A stretch of DNA of 64,000 nt from Bifidobacterium mongoliense DSM 21395 (GTDB lineage Bacteria; Actinomycetota; Actinomycetes; Actinomycetales; Bifidobacteriaceae), in NCBI RefSeq assembly GCF_000741285.1, contig NZ_JGZE01000008.1, forward strand, positions 25,626 through 89,625, in the 5' to 3' direction. This document shows, piece after piece, positions 7,970 to 16,526 of this stretch. The notes beneath the pieces are model-generated. The model saw only the letters and a list, made by a program, of their open reading frames with translations, did no database searches and was not told the origin of the DNA. Every line of letters begins with the position of its first letter. Within the stretch, counting starts at the first letter, position 1. Made by a program: the position numbers and the translations under genes.

Positions 7970-8950
7970 GTGCGTTACTTCCTCGGGAAAATCGGGTTGT
8001 TCCTGCTCACGTTGTGGGCAGCGATAACCGTCAACTTCATCCTGCCCAGACTCATGCCGGGTTCGCCCGCTGACGCCGCGGTGGCCAAACTCTCGCAGAA
8101 CGGTCCGGTGACCCCCGAGATGCGCGCCTCCATCGAAGCCCAGCTCGGCGTGCCCAAGGGCAATATCTTCAGCCAGTACCTGGAGTATCTCAACAACGTC
8201 ATCCACTTCAATTTCGGCGTCTCCTACAGCAACTTCCCCTCCAACGTCTCCACGCTCATCGCGAACAGCCTGCCGTGGACCCTGACGCTGGTCGGCGTCG
8301 TCACCGTGCTCTCCTTCATCATCGGCACCGTGCTGGGCGCCGTGATGGCCTGGCGGCGCGGACACAGCATCGACACGATCGGCAGCGTCGGCGGCTCGTT
8401 CCTTTCGGCTTTCCCGGCGTTCTGGCTCGCCCTCATGCTGCTGTACTTCCTGGGCTACCTCGCCGGCGCCTTCCCCACCTCCGGAGCGTATTCGGCCGAG
8501 AACGTCCCCGGATTCTCCGGCGCGTTCATCGGCGACGCCCTGTCCCATGCGGTGCTGCCCGGCCTGACCATCCTGCTCACCTCGCTGGGCGGATCGATCA
8601 TGGGCATGCGCAACACCATGATCAGCACGCTCGGTGACGACTACGTGACCTTCGCCCAGGCGAACGGCCTGCACCAGCGCACCGTCGTGCTCAAATACGC
8701 CGCGCGCAACGCCCTCCTGCCCAACCTGACCTCCTTCGGTCTGCAGATCGGCGGCGTGGTCGGCGGCTCGCTGCTCGTCGAACAGGTCTTCTCCTACCCC
8801 GGAGTCGGCCAGCTGCTCTACCAGGCCGTCTCCAACCAGGACTACCCGCTCATGCAGGCGATCTTCCTGATGATCACCATCAGCGTCCTGACCGCCAACT
8901 TCATCGTCGACATCCTCTACGGCGTGCTCGACCCGAGAACCAGGAGATGA
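7970..8950 (+). CDS. ABC transporter permease, DppB/OppB type
   Basis: This is an integral membrane protein of 326 residues with the usual OppB layout: an N-terminal helix (FLGKIGLFLLTLWAAITVNF), the PGSPAD motif after it, an extracytoplasmic loop, and five further helices. The coupling motif that contacts the ATPase is visible as YVTFAQANGLHQRTVVLKYA. GTG at 7970 is chosen because AAAGG lies 7 bases before it. An in-frame ATG at 7955 is possible but has no binding site. It forms the translocation pore with the next gene, whose start follows 5 bases after this stop codon. Confidence 0.85.
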   Translation: MRYFLGKIGLFLLTLWAAITVNFILPRLMPGSPADAAVAKLSQNGPVTPEMRASIEAQLGVPKGNIFSQYLEYLNNVIHFNFGVSYSNFPSNVSTLIANSLPWTLTLVGVVTVLSFIIGTVLGAVMAWRRGHSIDTIGSVGGSFLSAFPAFWLALMLLYFLGYLAGAFPTSGAYSAENVPGFSGAFIGDALSHAVLPGLTILLTSLGGSIMGMRNTMISTLGDDYVTFAQANGLHQRTVVLKYAARNALLPNLTSFGLQIGGVVGGSLLVEQVFSYPGVGQLLYQAVSNQDYPLMQAIFLMITISVLTANFIVDILYGVLDPRTRR

Positions 8951-8955
8951 TATCG

Positions 8956-9882
8956 ATGGCTACATCAGTGCGACAGCGCACCGCCTCCACAGACAACGAC
9001 AACGGTGACGACAACGGTTTCACACGCGCCATGCGCGTCGTGGGCCGCGCCTTCTCGACCGTCTGGACCGTGCCCAAAGCGCGATTCGGCCTCATCCTGT
9101 TCGGCCTCATCATCCTCGTCGCCGCATGCGCGCCGATCCTGAGCCCATACAACCCGCGCCAGAACGATTTCGGCAACAGCGCCGGCCTATCGCTCGCCCA
9201 CCCGCTCGGCACCACGTCGAGCGGCCAGGACGTGCTGTCCCAGCTCATCTGGGGCGGGCGCATCTCGGTGACCGTCGCCTTGAGCGCGGGCCTGATGTCG
9301 ACGGTCATCGCCGTCGTCATCGGCCTGAGCTGGGGCTACATGCGCACGTTCAGCGGCGAGTTCGTCGGATTCCTCGTGAACCTCTTCCTCGTCATCCCCT
9401 CGTTGCCGCTCATGATCATCATCGCGGCCTACCTGCAGAACGGCGGCATGGGCGTCATCACCCTCGTGATCGTGCTCACCGGCTGGGCGTGGGGCGCGCG
9501 CGTCCTGCGCAGCCAGACGCAGTCGCTGCGCTCGCGTGACTTCGTGACCGCCGCGGCGTTCAGCGGCGACGGCACCTGGCGCATCATCTTCCACGAGATC
9601 TTCCCCAACATGCTCTCGCTGATCATCAACAACTTCTTCGGCGCGGCCACCGCCGCCGTCCTGGCGGAATCGGGGCTGGAGTTCCTGGGCCTGGGCGACT
9701 CGACCACCATCTCCTGGGGCACCATGCTCTACTGGGCGCAGAACAACAACGTGCTGCTCACCGGGCAGTGGGCGCTGCTGCTCGCCCCCGGCCTCATGAT
9801 CGCGTTGCTCGCCGTCTCCATGACATTCATCAACTTCGGTGTGGACCGCCTGAGCAATCCGCGCCTGCGCGAAGGGAACTGA
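8956..9882 (+). CDS. ABC transporter permease, DppC/OppC type
   Basis: The 308-residue protein starts with a polar Asp/Asn-rich cytosolic segment, then a first helix (FGLILFGLIILVAACAPIL) and the family motif HPLGTTSSGQDVLSQLIWGG. Five more helices follow, with the EAA-like coupling loop SRDFVTAAAFSGDGTWRIIF. It pairs with the upstream permease. The ATG at 8956 follows AGGAG (8942-8946) by 9 bases. The in-frame ATG at 8947 touches the binding site and is less likely. Confidence 0.85.
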   Translation: MATSVRQRTASTDNDNGDDNGFTRAMRVVGRAFSTVWTVPKARFGLILFGLIILVAACAPILSPYNPRQNDFGNSAGLSLAHPLGTTSSGQDVLSQLIWGGRISVTVALSAGLMSTVIAVVIGLSWGYMRTFSGEFVGFLVNLFLVIPSLPLMIIIAAYLQNGGMGVITLVIVLTGWAWGARVLRSQTQSLRSRDFVTAAAFSGDGTWRIIFHEIFPNMLSLIINNFFGAATAAVLAESGLEFLGLGDSTTISWGTMLYWAQNNNVLLTGQWALLLAPGLMIALLAVSMTFINFGVDRLSNPRLREGN

Positions 9883-9883
9883 T

Positions 9884-11608
9884 ATGAGCCTACTGAGCGT
9901 TCGCCATCTTTCCATCGAATACGACACCCCGGGCATCGAGCCCGTCAAGGCCGTGAACGATGTGAGCTTCGACCTTGACCAAGGTGAATTCGTCGGCCTC
10001 GTCGGCGAATCCGGGTCGGGCAAGTCCACGCTGGGCTTCGCCGTGACCAGGCTGGCCAAGCCGCCGGCAAGGATCAGCGAAGGGTCCGTGCTGTTCGACG
10101 GCAAGGACATCACCACCCTGACCGATGAGCAACTGCGCGTGCAGCGTCACGGCGGTTTCGCCATGGTCCTGCAGTCCGGGATGAACGCGCTGAACCCCGT
10201 GCGCACCGTGCGCAAGCACTTCATCGACATCTTCAAGGCGCACCGCCACGTGCCGCGTGATCGCTTCGCCTCGCGCGCGCTCGAGCTCATCGGCAAGGTA
10301 GGGCTCCCCAAGGAGACCCTCGACCGGTACCCCGGTGAGCTGTCCGGCGGTATGCGCCAGCGCGTCTCGATTGCGCTCGCCCTCTCGCTGGACCCCAAGC
10401 TCATGGTCTTCGACGAGCCGACGACCGCACTGGATGTGCTCGTGCAGCACGAGGTGATGGACACCATACGGGAGTTGCAGGCCCAGGAGGGCTTCACCGC
10501 CATCCTCATCAGCCATGATCTCGGCATCGTGCTCGAATCGACCCAGCGCGTGCTCGTCATGCACAACGGCTCCATCGTCGAGGATGCGCCCAGCAAGCAG
10601 ATTCTCGAGCACCCGCAGGACGAATACACCCGCATGCTGCTGAGCCACTACGGCGACCCCCGGGCCGAGACGGTGTCGGTGCCCGGTCTGCGCCGCAGGC
10701 CGGCTCCCGCAGAGGGTGCCGCTGCGGTGGATACGGAGGCGGCCGCGGCGCCGCAGGACGCAGGATCGACGTCGCATGGGGCGTCGGCCGGAAGTGCCGA
10801 TCAGGCCGCGAATGACGCCATGACGGTGAAACTCAGCGGCGTTAGCAAGGTCTATCCGGCCCGTCGGCGCGGCGATGAATCCGTCACCGCGGTCAACGAC
10901 GTGTCCTTCACGCTCACCCCGGGTGAATCGCTCGCCTTGGTGGGGGCGTCGGGTTCGGGCAAATCGACCATCGCCAAGATGCTCACCGGCGTCGAACAGC
11001 CCACGTCCGGCACCGTCACCCTCGGCACGACCCGCATCGACCGGATGCGCAGCAAGCGTGACCTGCGCCGCCTGCACTCCGACATCCAGATGGTCTTCCA
11101 GGACCCGTATGCCGCCCTCAACCCCCTGCACACCGTCGAGTACATCCTCACCAGGCCGATTCTCAACTACAGCGGTCTGCGCGGGGCGGCGGCCCGGACC
11201 CGGATGCTCGAACTGCTCGAGACCGTGGGGCTCACGCCCGTGGAGCAGTACGCCGCGAAACTGCCGCATCAGCTTTCCGGCGGCCAGCGGCAGCGTGTCG
11301 TCATCGCGCGCGCCCTCGCCTCGAACCCCAAGGTGCTCGTGGCCGACGAACCGGTGTCGATGCTCGACATGACGCTGCGCGCCGGCGTGCTGGCGCTGCT
11401 CGAGGATCTGCGGGAGCGGCTCAACGTGAGCATGCTGTACATCACCCACGACCTGCTCTCCGCCAGGCTCATCACCGACCGGATCATGGTGCTCAACCAC
11501 GGCACCGTCGTGGAGCGCGGCGCGACCGCCGAGGTGCTGCAGCACCCCAAGGACGACTACACCATCCGCCTGCTCGACGCGATACCGAAACTCAAGACCA
11601 GCGACTGA
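9884..11608 (+). CDS. fused oligopeptide/oligosaccharide ABC transporter ATPase (DppD-DppF type)
   Basis: Two complete ATPase domains lie in one 574-residue chain. Domain 1 (about 1-255) has Walker A GESGSGKST, signature LSGGMRQRV and Walker B LMVFDEPTTALD. After an Ala-rich linker of about 50 residues, domain 2 (about 312-574) has GASGSGKST, LSGGQRQRV and VLVADEPVSMLD. In many bacteria these are two genes (D and F); fusion is common for this transporter type. Its start ATATG overlaps the end of the permease gene region with only one base between them, so the two are coupled. It powers uptake by the preceding permeases. Confidence 0.9.
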   Translation: MSLLSVRHLSIEYDTPGIEPVKAVNDVSFDLDQGEFVGLVGESGSGKSTLGFAVTRLAKPPARISEGSVLFDGKDITTLTDEQLRVQRHGGFAMVLQSGMNALNPVRTVRKHFIDIFKAHRHVPRDRFASRALELIGKVGLPKETLDRYPGELSGGMRQRVSIALALSLDPKLMVFDEPTTALDVLVQHEVMDTIRELQAQEGFTAILISHDLGIVLESTQRVLVMHNGSIVEDAPSKQILEHPQDEYTRMLLSHYGDPRAETVSVPGLRRRPAPAEGAAAVDTEAAAAPQDAGSTSHGASAGSADQAANDAMTVKLSGVSKVYPARRRGDESVTAVNDVSFTLTPGESLALVGASGSGKSTIAKMLTGVEQPTSGTVTLGTTRIDRMRSKRDLRRLHSDIQMVFQDPYAALNPLHTVEYILTRPILNYSGLRGAAARTRMLELLETVGLTPVEQYAAKLPHQLSGGQRQRVVIARALASNPKVLVADEPVSMLDMTLRAGVLALLEDLRERLNVSMLYITHDLLSARLITDRIMVLNHGTVVERGATAEVLQHPKDDYTIRLLDAIPKLKTSD

Positions 11609-11622
11609 CAGGAGCACGCATC

Positions 11623-12558
11623 ATGACCGAATCCCAGCAGGGGAGGGCGCCGCACGGATCTCGCGGATCCTCCCGCGCAACGCCACGGATCCACCCCATC
11701 GCGCCGTTCGGCGCCCTGCCGGTGCCCCGCGGCGTGGAGACGCTCGGGATCGACATCACCGTCGGCAGGCTCACGGCCATACGTGCCGTGCCGGACGGCA
11801 TACCGACGAACGGCGTCGTGCTCATGGTCCCGGGCTTCACCGGTTCCAAGGAGGACTTCTACGCACTCCTGCCCCTCGTCGCCGCCTTGGGCTGGGACAC
11901 CTGGGCCATATCGCAGCGCGGCCAGGCCGATTCGGTCGCGCCGCGCGGCATCGACGCCTACGCCTCCCGGCATCTCGCCGGCGACGTGGTCGAGGTGGCC
12001 CGGGCCATCGAACGGGTCACCGGAGCCGATCGCGTGCATCTGCTGGGGCACAGCTTCGGCGGAACGGTGAGTCAGGCGGCGGTGATCGCCGACCCGAGTC
12101 CATTCAAGAGCCTGACCCTCATGTGCTCCGGGCCGCACGGTTGGCCCGGTCGCCACGATATCGACCGTCGCATGCTGCTGGAGCATCCCGGCACCGATCT
12201 GTGGAGGCTCAACAACCCCGAACGCGCCGACGCTCCGGATGCGGAGTTGGGCGGCGAGCTCTTCTACCGTCAGCGCGCCGAGGCCACCAGCACCGATGAG
12301 CTGTTGGCGGCGCTCGATCAGCTCGCCGATGTGCACGACACGACCTACGAGGTGGCCGAAAGCCATCTGCCGGTCATGGTCTGCCACGGCGCCGACGACC
12401 CCGCCTGGCCCCAGGACTGGCAACGTCGGATGGCGCGCATGCTCAAGGCCCGCTATGCGGTGATCCCGAGGGCTGCGCACTGCCCGAACATGGAGAACCC
12501 GGTCGATACGGCCGTCCTCCTCGATGACTTCTGGACCGACGTGCAGCGCAAGGCGTAA
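11623..12558 (+). CDS. alpha/beta-hydrolase (possible esterase)
   Basis: This 311-residue protein has the alpha/beta-hydrolase fold: oxyanion region VLMVPGFTGSKEDF, nucleophile elbow LLGHSFGGTVSQ (Ser), acid in CHGADDPAWP, and catalytic His in PRAAHCPNMENP. No signal peptide is visible, so it should act in the cytosol. It lies 14 bases after the ATPase and 65 bases before the GH94 gene, with AGGAG upstream, so it belongs to the operon. The substrate cannot be read from the sequence. Removal of acyl groups from imported oligosaccharides is a reasonable guess. Confidence 0.75.
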   Translation: MTESQQGRAPHGSRGSSRATPRIHPIAPFGALPVPRGVETLGIDITVGRLTAIRAVPDGIPTNGVVLMVPGFTGSKEDFYALLPLVAALGWDTWAISQRGQADSVAPRGIDAYASRHLAGDVVEVARAIERVTGADRVHLLGHSFGGTVSQAAVIADPSPFKSLTLMCSGPHGWPGRHDIDRRMLLEHPGTDLWRLNNPERADAPDAELGGELFYRQRAEATSTDELLAALDQLADVHDTTYEVAESHLPVMVCHGADDPAWPQDWQRRMARMLKARYAVIPRAAHCPNMENPVDTAVLLDDFWTDVQRKA

Positions 12559-12623
12559 CAGCTCAGCGCCACGCACGATCCATACCATACGAACGCATAC
12601 GCATGCAAGAGAAAGAGAAGACC

Positions 12624-15600
12624 ATGACGATGACGGATTCGCGTTGTTCGCGGACTTGGAACGACGGTCACGGAGCGGCCCAGGCCGCTGCGCAGTCCAC
12701 CGTGAGGTCGGGTGACCTGTCCCTCACCCTGAACGGGACCGGCGACCTCGCCGCGATTCGTCTCGGCGACCTGCAGATTTCGCAGTACCTCGCCGGCGAA
12801 CACGATGCCTCCGTCTGCGGGCTCTGGCTCCGCCATCACACCGCCCGCGGCCTTGACGTGGCTCCGTTGACCGGGGTGCGTGCCCGGGGCACCTATCAGT
12901 GCGTGGACGGTCGCATGCGTTGGGACGGCCAGGCGCTGGGCATGCGCTGGAGCGTGGAGTTGCGGCCCTGCGCCAACGGCGCGGACGGGGCTGACTCCGG
13001 TACCGGCGCCGGTTCCTCGGGCGATATCGACGCCGCGGGCAATGCCGGCGCCGGCCCCACCGGCGATGCCGACTTCACGAGTGAAGCGGCCCCCACCGTC
13101 GACGCCGCCTGGACCTGGACCGTTGCCATTCGGCCATTGGACGCAGCGGCTCCCGTCGATCCCGACGCCGGGCTGTGGGACATCGTCACCGCGCAGGACC
13201 TCGCGCTCGCCCCCATCGGCCAGGCGTTGACCAGTGAGCCTTATATCTCGCAGTATGTGGCGTTCCATGCCCACGACGACGAGGGCATCGGCCCGGTGCT
13301 CGCCGCACGGCAGACCATGGCGTGCGCGCCGCAGCTGCCGTTGTTCGTCACCGCCATCGCCGAGGGCGGTCAGGGCTATATGACCGACGGATTCGATTTC
13401 TACGGTCGCGAGGCGCGCCTGGGAGGAGAGCCCCGTGCCTTGAGGAACGCCGATTGGTCGGGGGAGCGCATCGATCAGTACGAGTTCGCCATGGCCTGTC
13501 TGCAGGCCCGGCCGCGCCCGATGAACGACATCTTGGTGTGGCATGTCGTCAGCGTCGTATCAAGCGATTACCGGGGCGAGATGGGAGCGGCATGTCGCCG
13601 TTTTGCGGACGGTCTCGCACGGCGTCATTCGGCCGATGCGGCCGATGCGGCCGCTGCGGCAGAGGCCGGCACTGTGCTTCAGAGCGATGACCCGCATGAC
13701 GATGCGCCGGCGGCGCTGGTCTCCGATCCCGTCCCCGCCGAACCGCAGGACACGCGCAGAAGGGCTTCGTTGCTCGCCACGTCGCCGCTGCTCAACGGCG
13801 ACGAGCCCGATGACGGTGCGCTTGCGGCGATGCTGGGCGGCGCTCCGATCTCACCGGAATACGACGACGCGGGCCATCTGCTCTCATGCTTCTCCGACCG
13901 GGCACGGCATCTTGTCAGCCGCGCGAAGGAACTGCTCGTCGATCGTTCGCACGGGCAGATCCTGCTGTGCGGCGACGTGATCGATCCCGAACGTCCGGTG
14001 CTCGCCACGACCACCTATGCGCCCGGGGTGTTCGCATCCCACGTGGTGCTGGGCAACACGAACATGCATCGTCTGATCTCGGTGCACCACACGAGCCTCA
14101 ATCTGCTGCGCTCCCAGGGCGTGCGCATACTCGTGCGCTCGCAGGCGCTGCCCCGGACCGACCATGCCGCCGGTACCAACGGCTGGCGCATGCTCGGCGT
14201 CCCCTCGGCCTACATCATGGAGCTCGGCGGATCACGCTGGATCTACCGGCTGGGCGACGCCACCGTCATCGTGGACACGACCGCTTCGGCCGAGGATGAC
14301 CACATCGTCGTCGCTCTGCGCAGTTCCGTGGCCATGGACGTCATGGCGACCATGGACGTCGAGACGGCGGATCACTGGACGGCGTCCGCTCGCTTCGACG
14401 ACGACCTGTCCGGCGTGGTGCTCGCGCCGGCTGCCGGTACGGCCCCCGCCGACGCATGCCCCGGGCTGCGTTATGCGATGGCCTCTCCCGATGCGACGCT
14501 GGAGGACGACGACGCCGCGCTCTTCGCCGACGGTCTGCCGCAGGGCAGCGGCGTGCTCGTCTTCCGCGCCGAGGAAACGACGTCGATGCACCTGATCATG
14601 GCGGCGGGTATGCAGGGCGACCAGGCCGTCGGCGACCTCGCCTCGGCATCGTGCCGCACGGCCATGGACGGCATCGTCACCGGGGGTTCGGGTATTACCG
14701 GTATGCATCTTCTGCGGTCCGACCCGTGGCGCGAGCGCATGCTGACACGGCATTTCGAGACGATCACCGGCTTCGCCCGAGGGCTACACGTCCACGGTGA
14801 CGGTCGGCTGAGCGAGTTCAACCTCGTCATGCCGTGGTTCATGCAGAACGCGCTCGTCCACTTCCTCTCCCCGCATGGACTTGAACAGTATTCCGGGGCC
14901 GCGTGGGGCACACGGGACGTGTGCCAGGGGCCGCTCGAGGCGGCGCTCGCGTTCGGACACTACGACATCGTGCGCGAGATTCTGCTCAAGGTCTTCGCGC
15001 ATCAGAACGCCGACGGCTCCCTGCCGCAATGGTTCATGTTTGACGCCTACGCGTCGATGTACCAGCACGATTCCCACGGCGACATCCCGGTATGGCCGCT
15101 CATGGCAGTGGCCGAGTATCTCGGTGCCACCGGCGACCACGCCCTGCTCGGGCGTACGGTCGGCTTCTGGGATACGCAGGCCGATCGGCCGTGCGAGACG
15201 GCGTCGACGGTCGCCGACCACCTGGAACGCACGCTCGACTACATCCGCACCCACCGGGTCCCGGGCACCGCGCTGTTCAGTTACGGCGAAGGGGATTGGG
15301 ACGACACCCTGCAGCCGGCGCAGGCCTCGATGAAGAAGGACATGGCCTCCACATGGACCATCGCCCTGCTGTATCAGGCCACGCGCGCCCTGAGCGAACG
15401 GTTGCCGCACGATGGTGATGCCCCGGCCCAGCGGCTCGCCGACGCCTTCGGTCAGGAGGCCGAGACCATACACACGGCGTTCGCTCGTGATTTCATCTTC
15501 GACGGGGTGCTCGCGGGGTACGTCTCCTTCCGTGACGGCATGCCCATGCCGCTCATCCACCCCGATGACCGGCATACCGGCATCCGCTACCGCCTCATTC

Positions 15601-16514
15601 CCATGACGCGATCGATCATCGCCGGACTGCTCGATGCGGCGGGCGAGCGGCGTCACGAGTCGATCATCGACGAGCATCTGCACTACCCCGACGGGGTGCG
15701 GCTCATGAGCCAGCCCGCCGCGTTCCACGATGGCGTGACCACCGTGTTCAAACGCGCTGAGCAGGCGGCGAACATCGGTCGCGAGATCGGCCTCATGTAC
15801 ACGCATGCCCATATTCGCTACTCAGAGGCACTCGGCCTGCTCGGTCGTGAGACTTTGGGGCGTGAGCTGCTGCGCATCAGCCCGGTGGGCCAATTCGCCC
15901 GGCTGGCGACGAGCGAACCGCGGCAGCGCAACTGCTACTTCGCCTCCTCCGACGCCGATTTCCCCGATCGCACCACCGCGGCCGCGCAGTGGGACCGCTT
16001 GCGCGACGGTGCCGCCGATCCCGTGGGTGTGCGCGGCGGCTGGCGCGTGTATTCCTCCGGCCCCGGCATCTACCTGCGGCAGATGATGCAGCATCTGTTC
16101 GGCATCCAGCTACACACCGACCGTGTCGTATTCGATCCCGTGCTCGAGGCCGGTGACGACGGCACCGTGATCGACGTCGCACTGTTCGGTACGATGCGTC
16201 ATATCCGCTATCGCGTGGTGGACGGCGCGGTTCCGGTCGAGGTGAGCGTCGGCGGCCGGTCCGTCGCGGGCGATCGCGTCGCGCTGCCGTACCGCCAGGG
16301 CGGCATATCGGTGAGCGCCGCCCTGCTCGGCGACGCCGAGGACCTCACCGTCACCGTCGGCACGGCCCGGGTCGCCGCCACCAAACCCGCCGCCACCAAC
16401 TCCGCCACTACCAACCCCACCGTCGACGCTCCTGCCGTCGGCACCGGCACCGGGGCCACGGCCGCCGCCACCAGTGGGGCGGCTGGCGAGACCACTTCGA
16501 CAACCATGAGATGA
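12624..16514 (+). CDS. GH94 glycoside phosphorylase, large 1,2-beta-oligoglucan phosphorylase-like
   Basis: At about 1296 residues this is far longer than cellobiose phosphorylase (about 800) and closer to the large GH94 enzymes such as 1,2-beta-oligoglucan phosphorylase. Diagnostic stretches are FNLVMPWFMQNALVHF, HGLEQYSGAAWGTRDVCQGP and FAHQNADGSLPQWFMFDAY. GEGDWDD near residue 894 is equivalent to the GH94 GDWND motif with its catalytic Asp. Such enzymes split beta-glucosyl bonds with phosphate to give alpha-glucose 1-phosphate. Three low-complexity Ala/Asp/Gly-rich stretches (around residues 115-150 and 335-400, and the last 45) are unusual insertions. No secretion signal is seen. ATG 12624 is preferred, behind a purine-rich AGAAAGAGAAG. 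The exact linkage specificity is an inference. Confidence 0.8.
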   Translation: MTMTDSRCSRTWNDGHGAAQAAAQSTVRSGDLSLTLNGTGDLAAIRLGDLQISQYLAGEHDASVCGLWLRHHTARGLDVAPLTGVRARGTYQCVDGRMRWDGQALGMRWSVELRPCANGADGADSGTGAGSSGDIDAAGNAGAGPTGDADFTSEAAPTVDAAWTWTVAIRPLDAAAPVDPDAGLWDIVTAQDLALAPIGQALTSEPYISQYVAFHAHDDEGIGPVLAARQTMACAPQLPLFVTAIAEGGQGYMTDGFDFYGREARLGGEPRALRNADWSGERIDQYEFAMACLQARPRPMNDILVWHVVSVVSSDYRGEMGAACRRFADGLARRHSADAADAAAAAEAGTVLQSDDPHDDAPAALVSDPVPAEPQDTRRRASLLATSPLLNGDEPDDGALAAMLGGAPISPEYDDAGHLLSCFSDRARHLVSRAKELLVDRSHGQILLCGDVIDPERPVLATTTYAPGVFASHVVLGNTNMHRLISVHHTSLNLLRSQGVRILVRSQALPRTDHAAGTNGWRMLGVPSAYIMELGGSRWIYRLGDATVIVDTTASAEDDHIVVALRSSVAMDVMATMDVETADHWTASARFDDDLSGVVLAPAAGTAPADACPGLRYAMASPDATLEDDDAALFADGLPQGSGVLVFRAEETTSMHLIMAAGMQGDQAVGDLASASCRTAMDGIVTGGSGITGMHLLRSDPWRERMLTRHFETITGFARGLHVHGDGRLSEFNLVMPWFMQNALVHFLSPHGLEQYSGAAWGTRDVCQGPLEAALAFGHYDIVREILLKVFAHQNADGSLPQWFMFDAYASMYQHDSHGDIPVWPLMAVAEYLGATGDHALLGRTVGFWDTQADRPCETASTVADHLERTLDYIRTHRVPGTALFSYGEGDWDDTLQPAQASMKKDMASTWTIALLYQATRALSERLPHDGDAPAQRLADAFGQEAETIHTAFARDFIFDGVLAGYVSFRDGMPMPLIHPDDRHTGIRYRLIPMTRSIIAGLLDAAGERRHESIIDEHLHYPDGVRLMSQPAAFHDGVTTVFKRAEQAANIGREIGLMYTHAHIRYSEALGLLGRETLGRELLRISPVGQFARLATSEPRQRNCYFASSDADFPDRTTAAAQWDRLRDGAADPVGVRGGWRVYSSGPGIYLRQMMQHLFGIQLHTDRVVFDPVLEAGDDGTVIDVALFGTMRHIRYRVVDGAVPVEVSVGGRSVAGDRVALPYRQGGISVSAALLGDAEDLTVTVGTARVAATKPAATNSATTNPTVDAPAVGTGTGATAAATSGAAGETTSTTMR

Positions 16515-16526
16515 GGACCATTCACG

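Noticed and set aside
9890..11617. 575-codon minus-strand frame over the ATPase gene
   Set aside because: Shadow; both Walker and signature motifs are on the plus strand.
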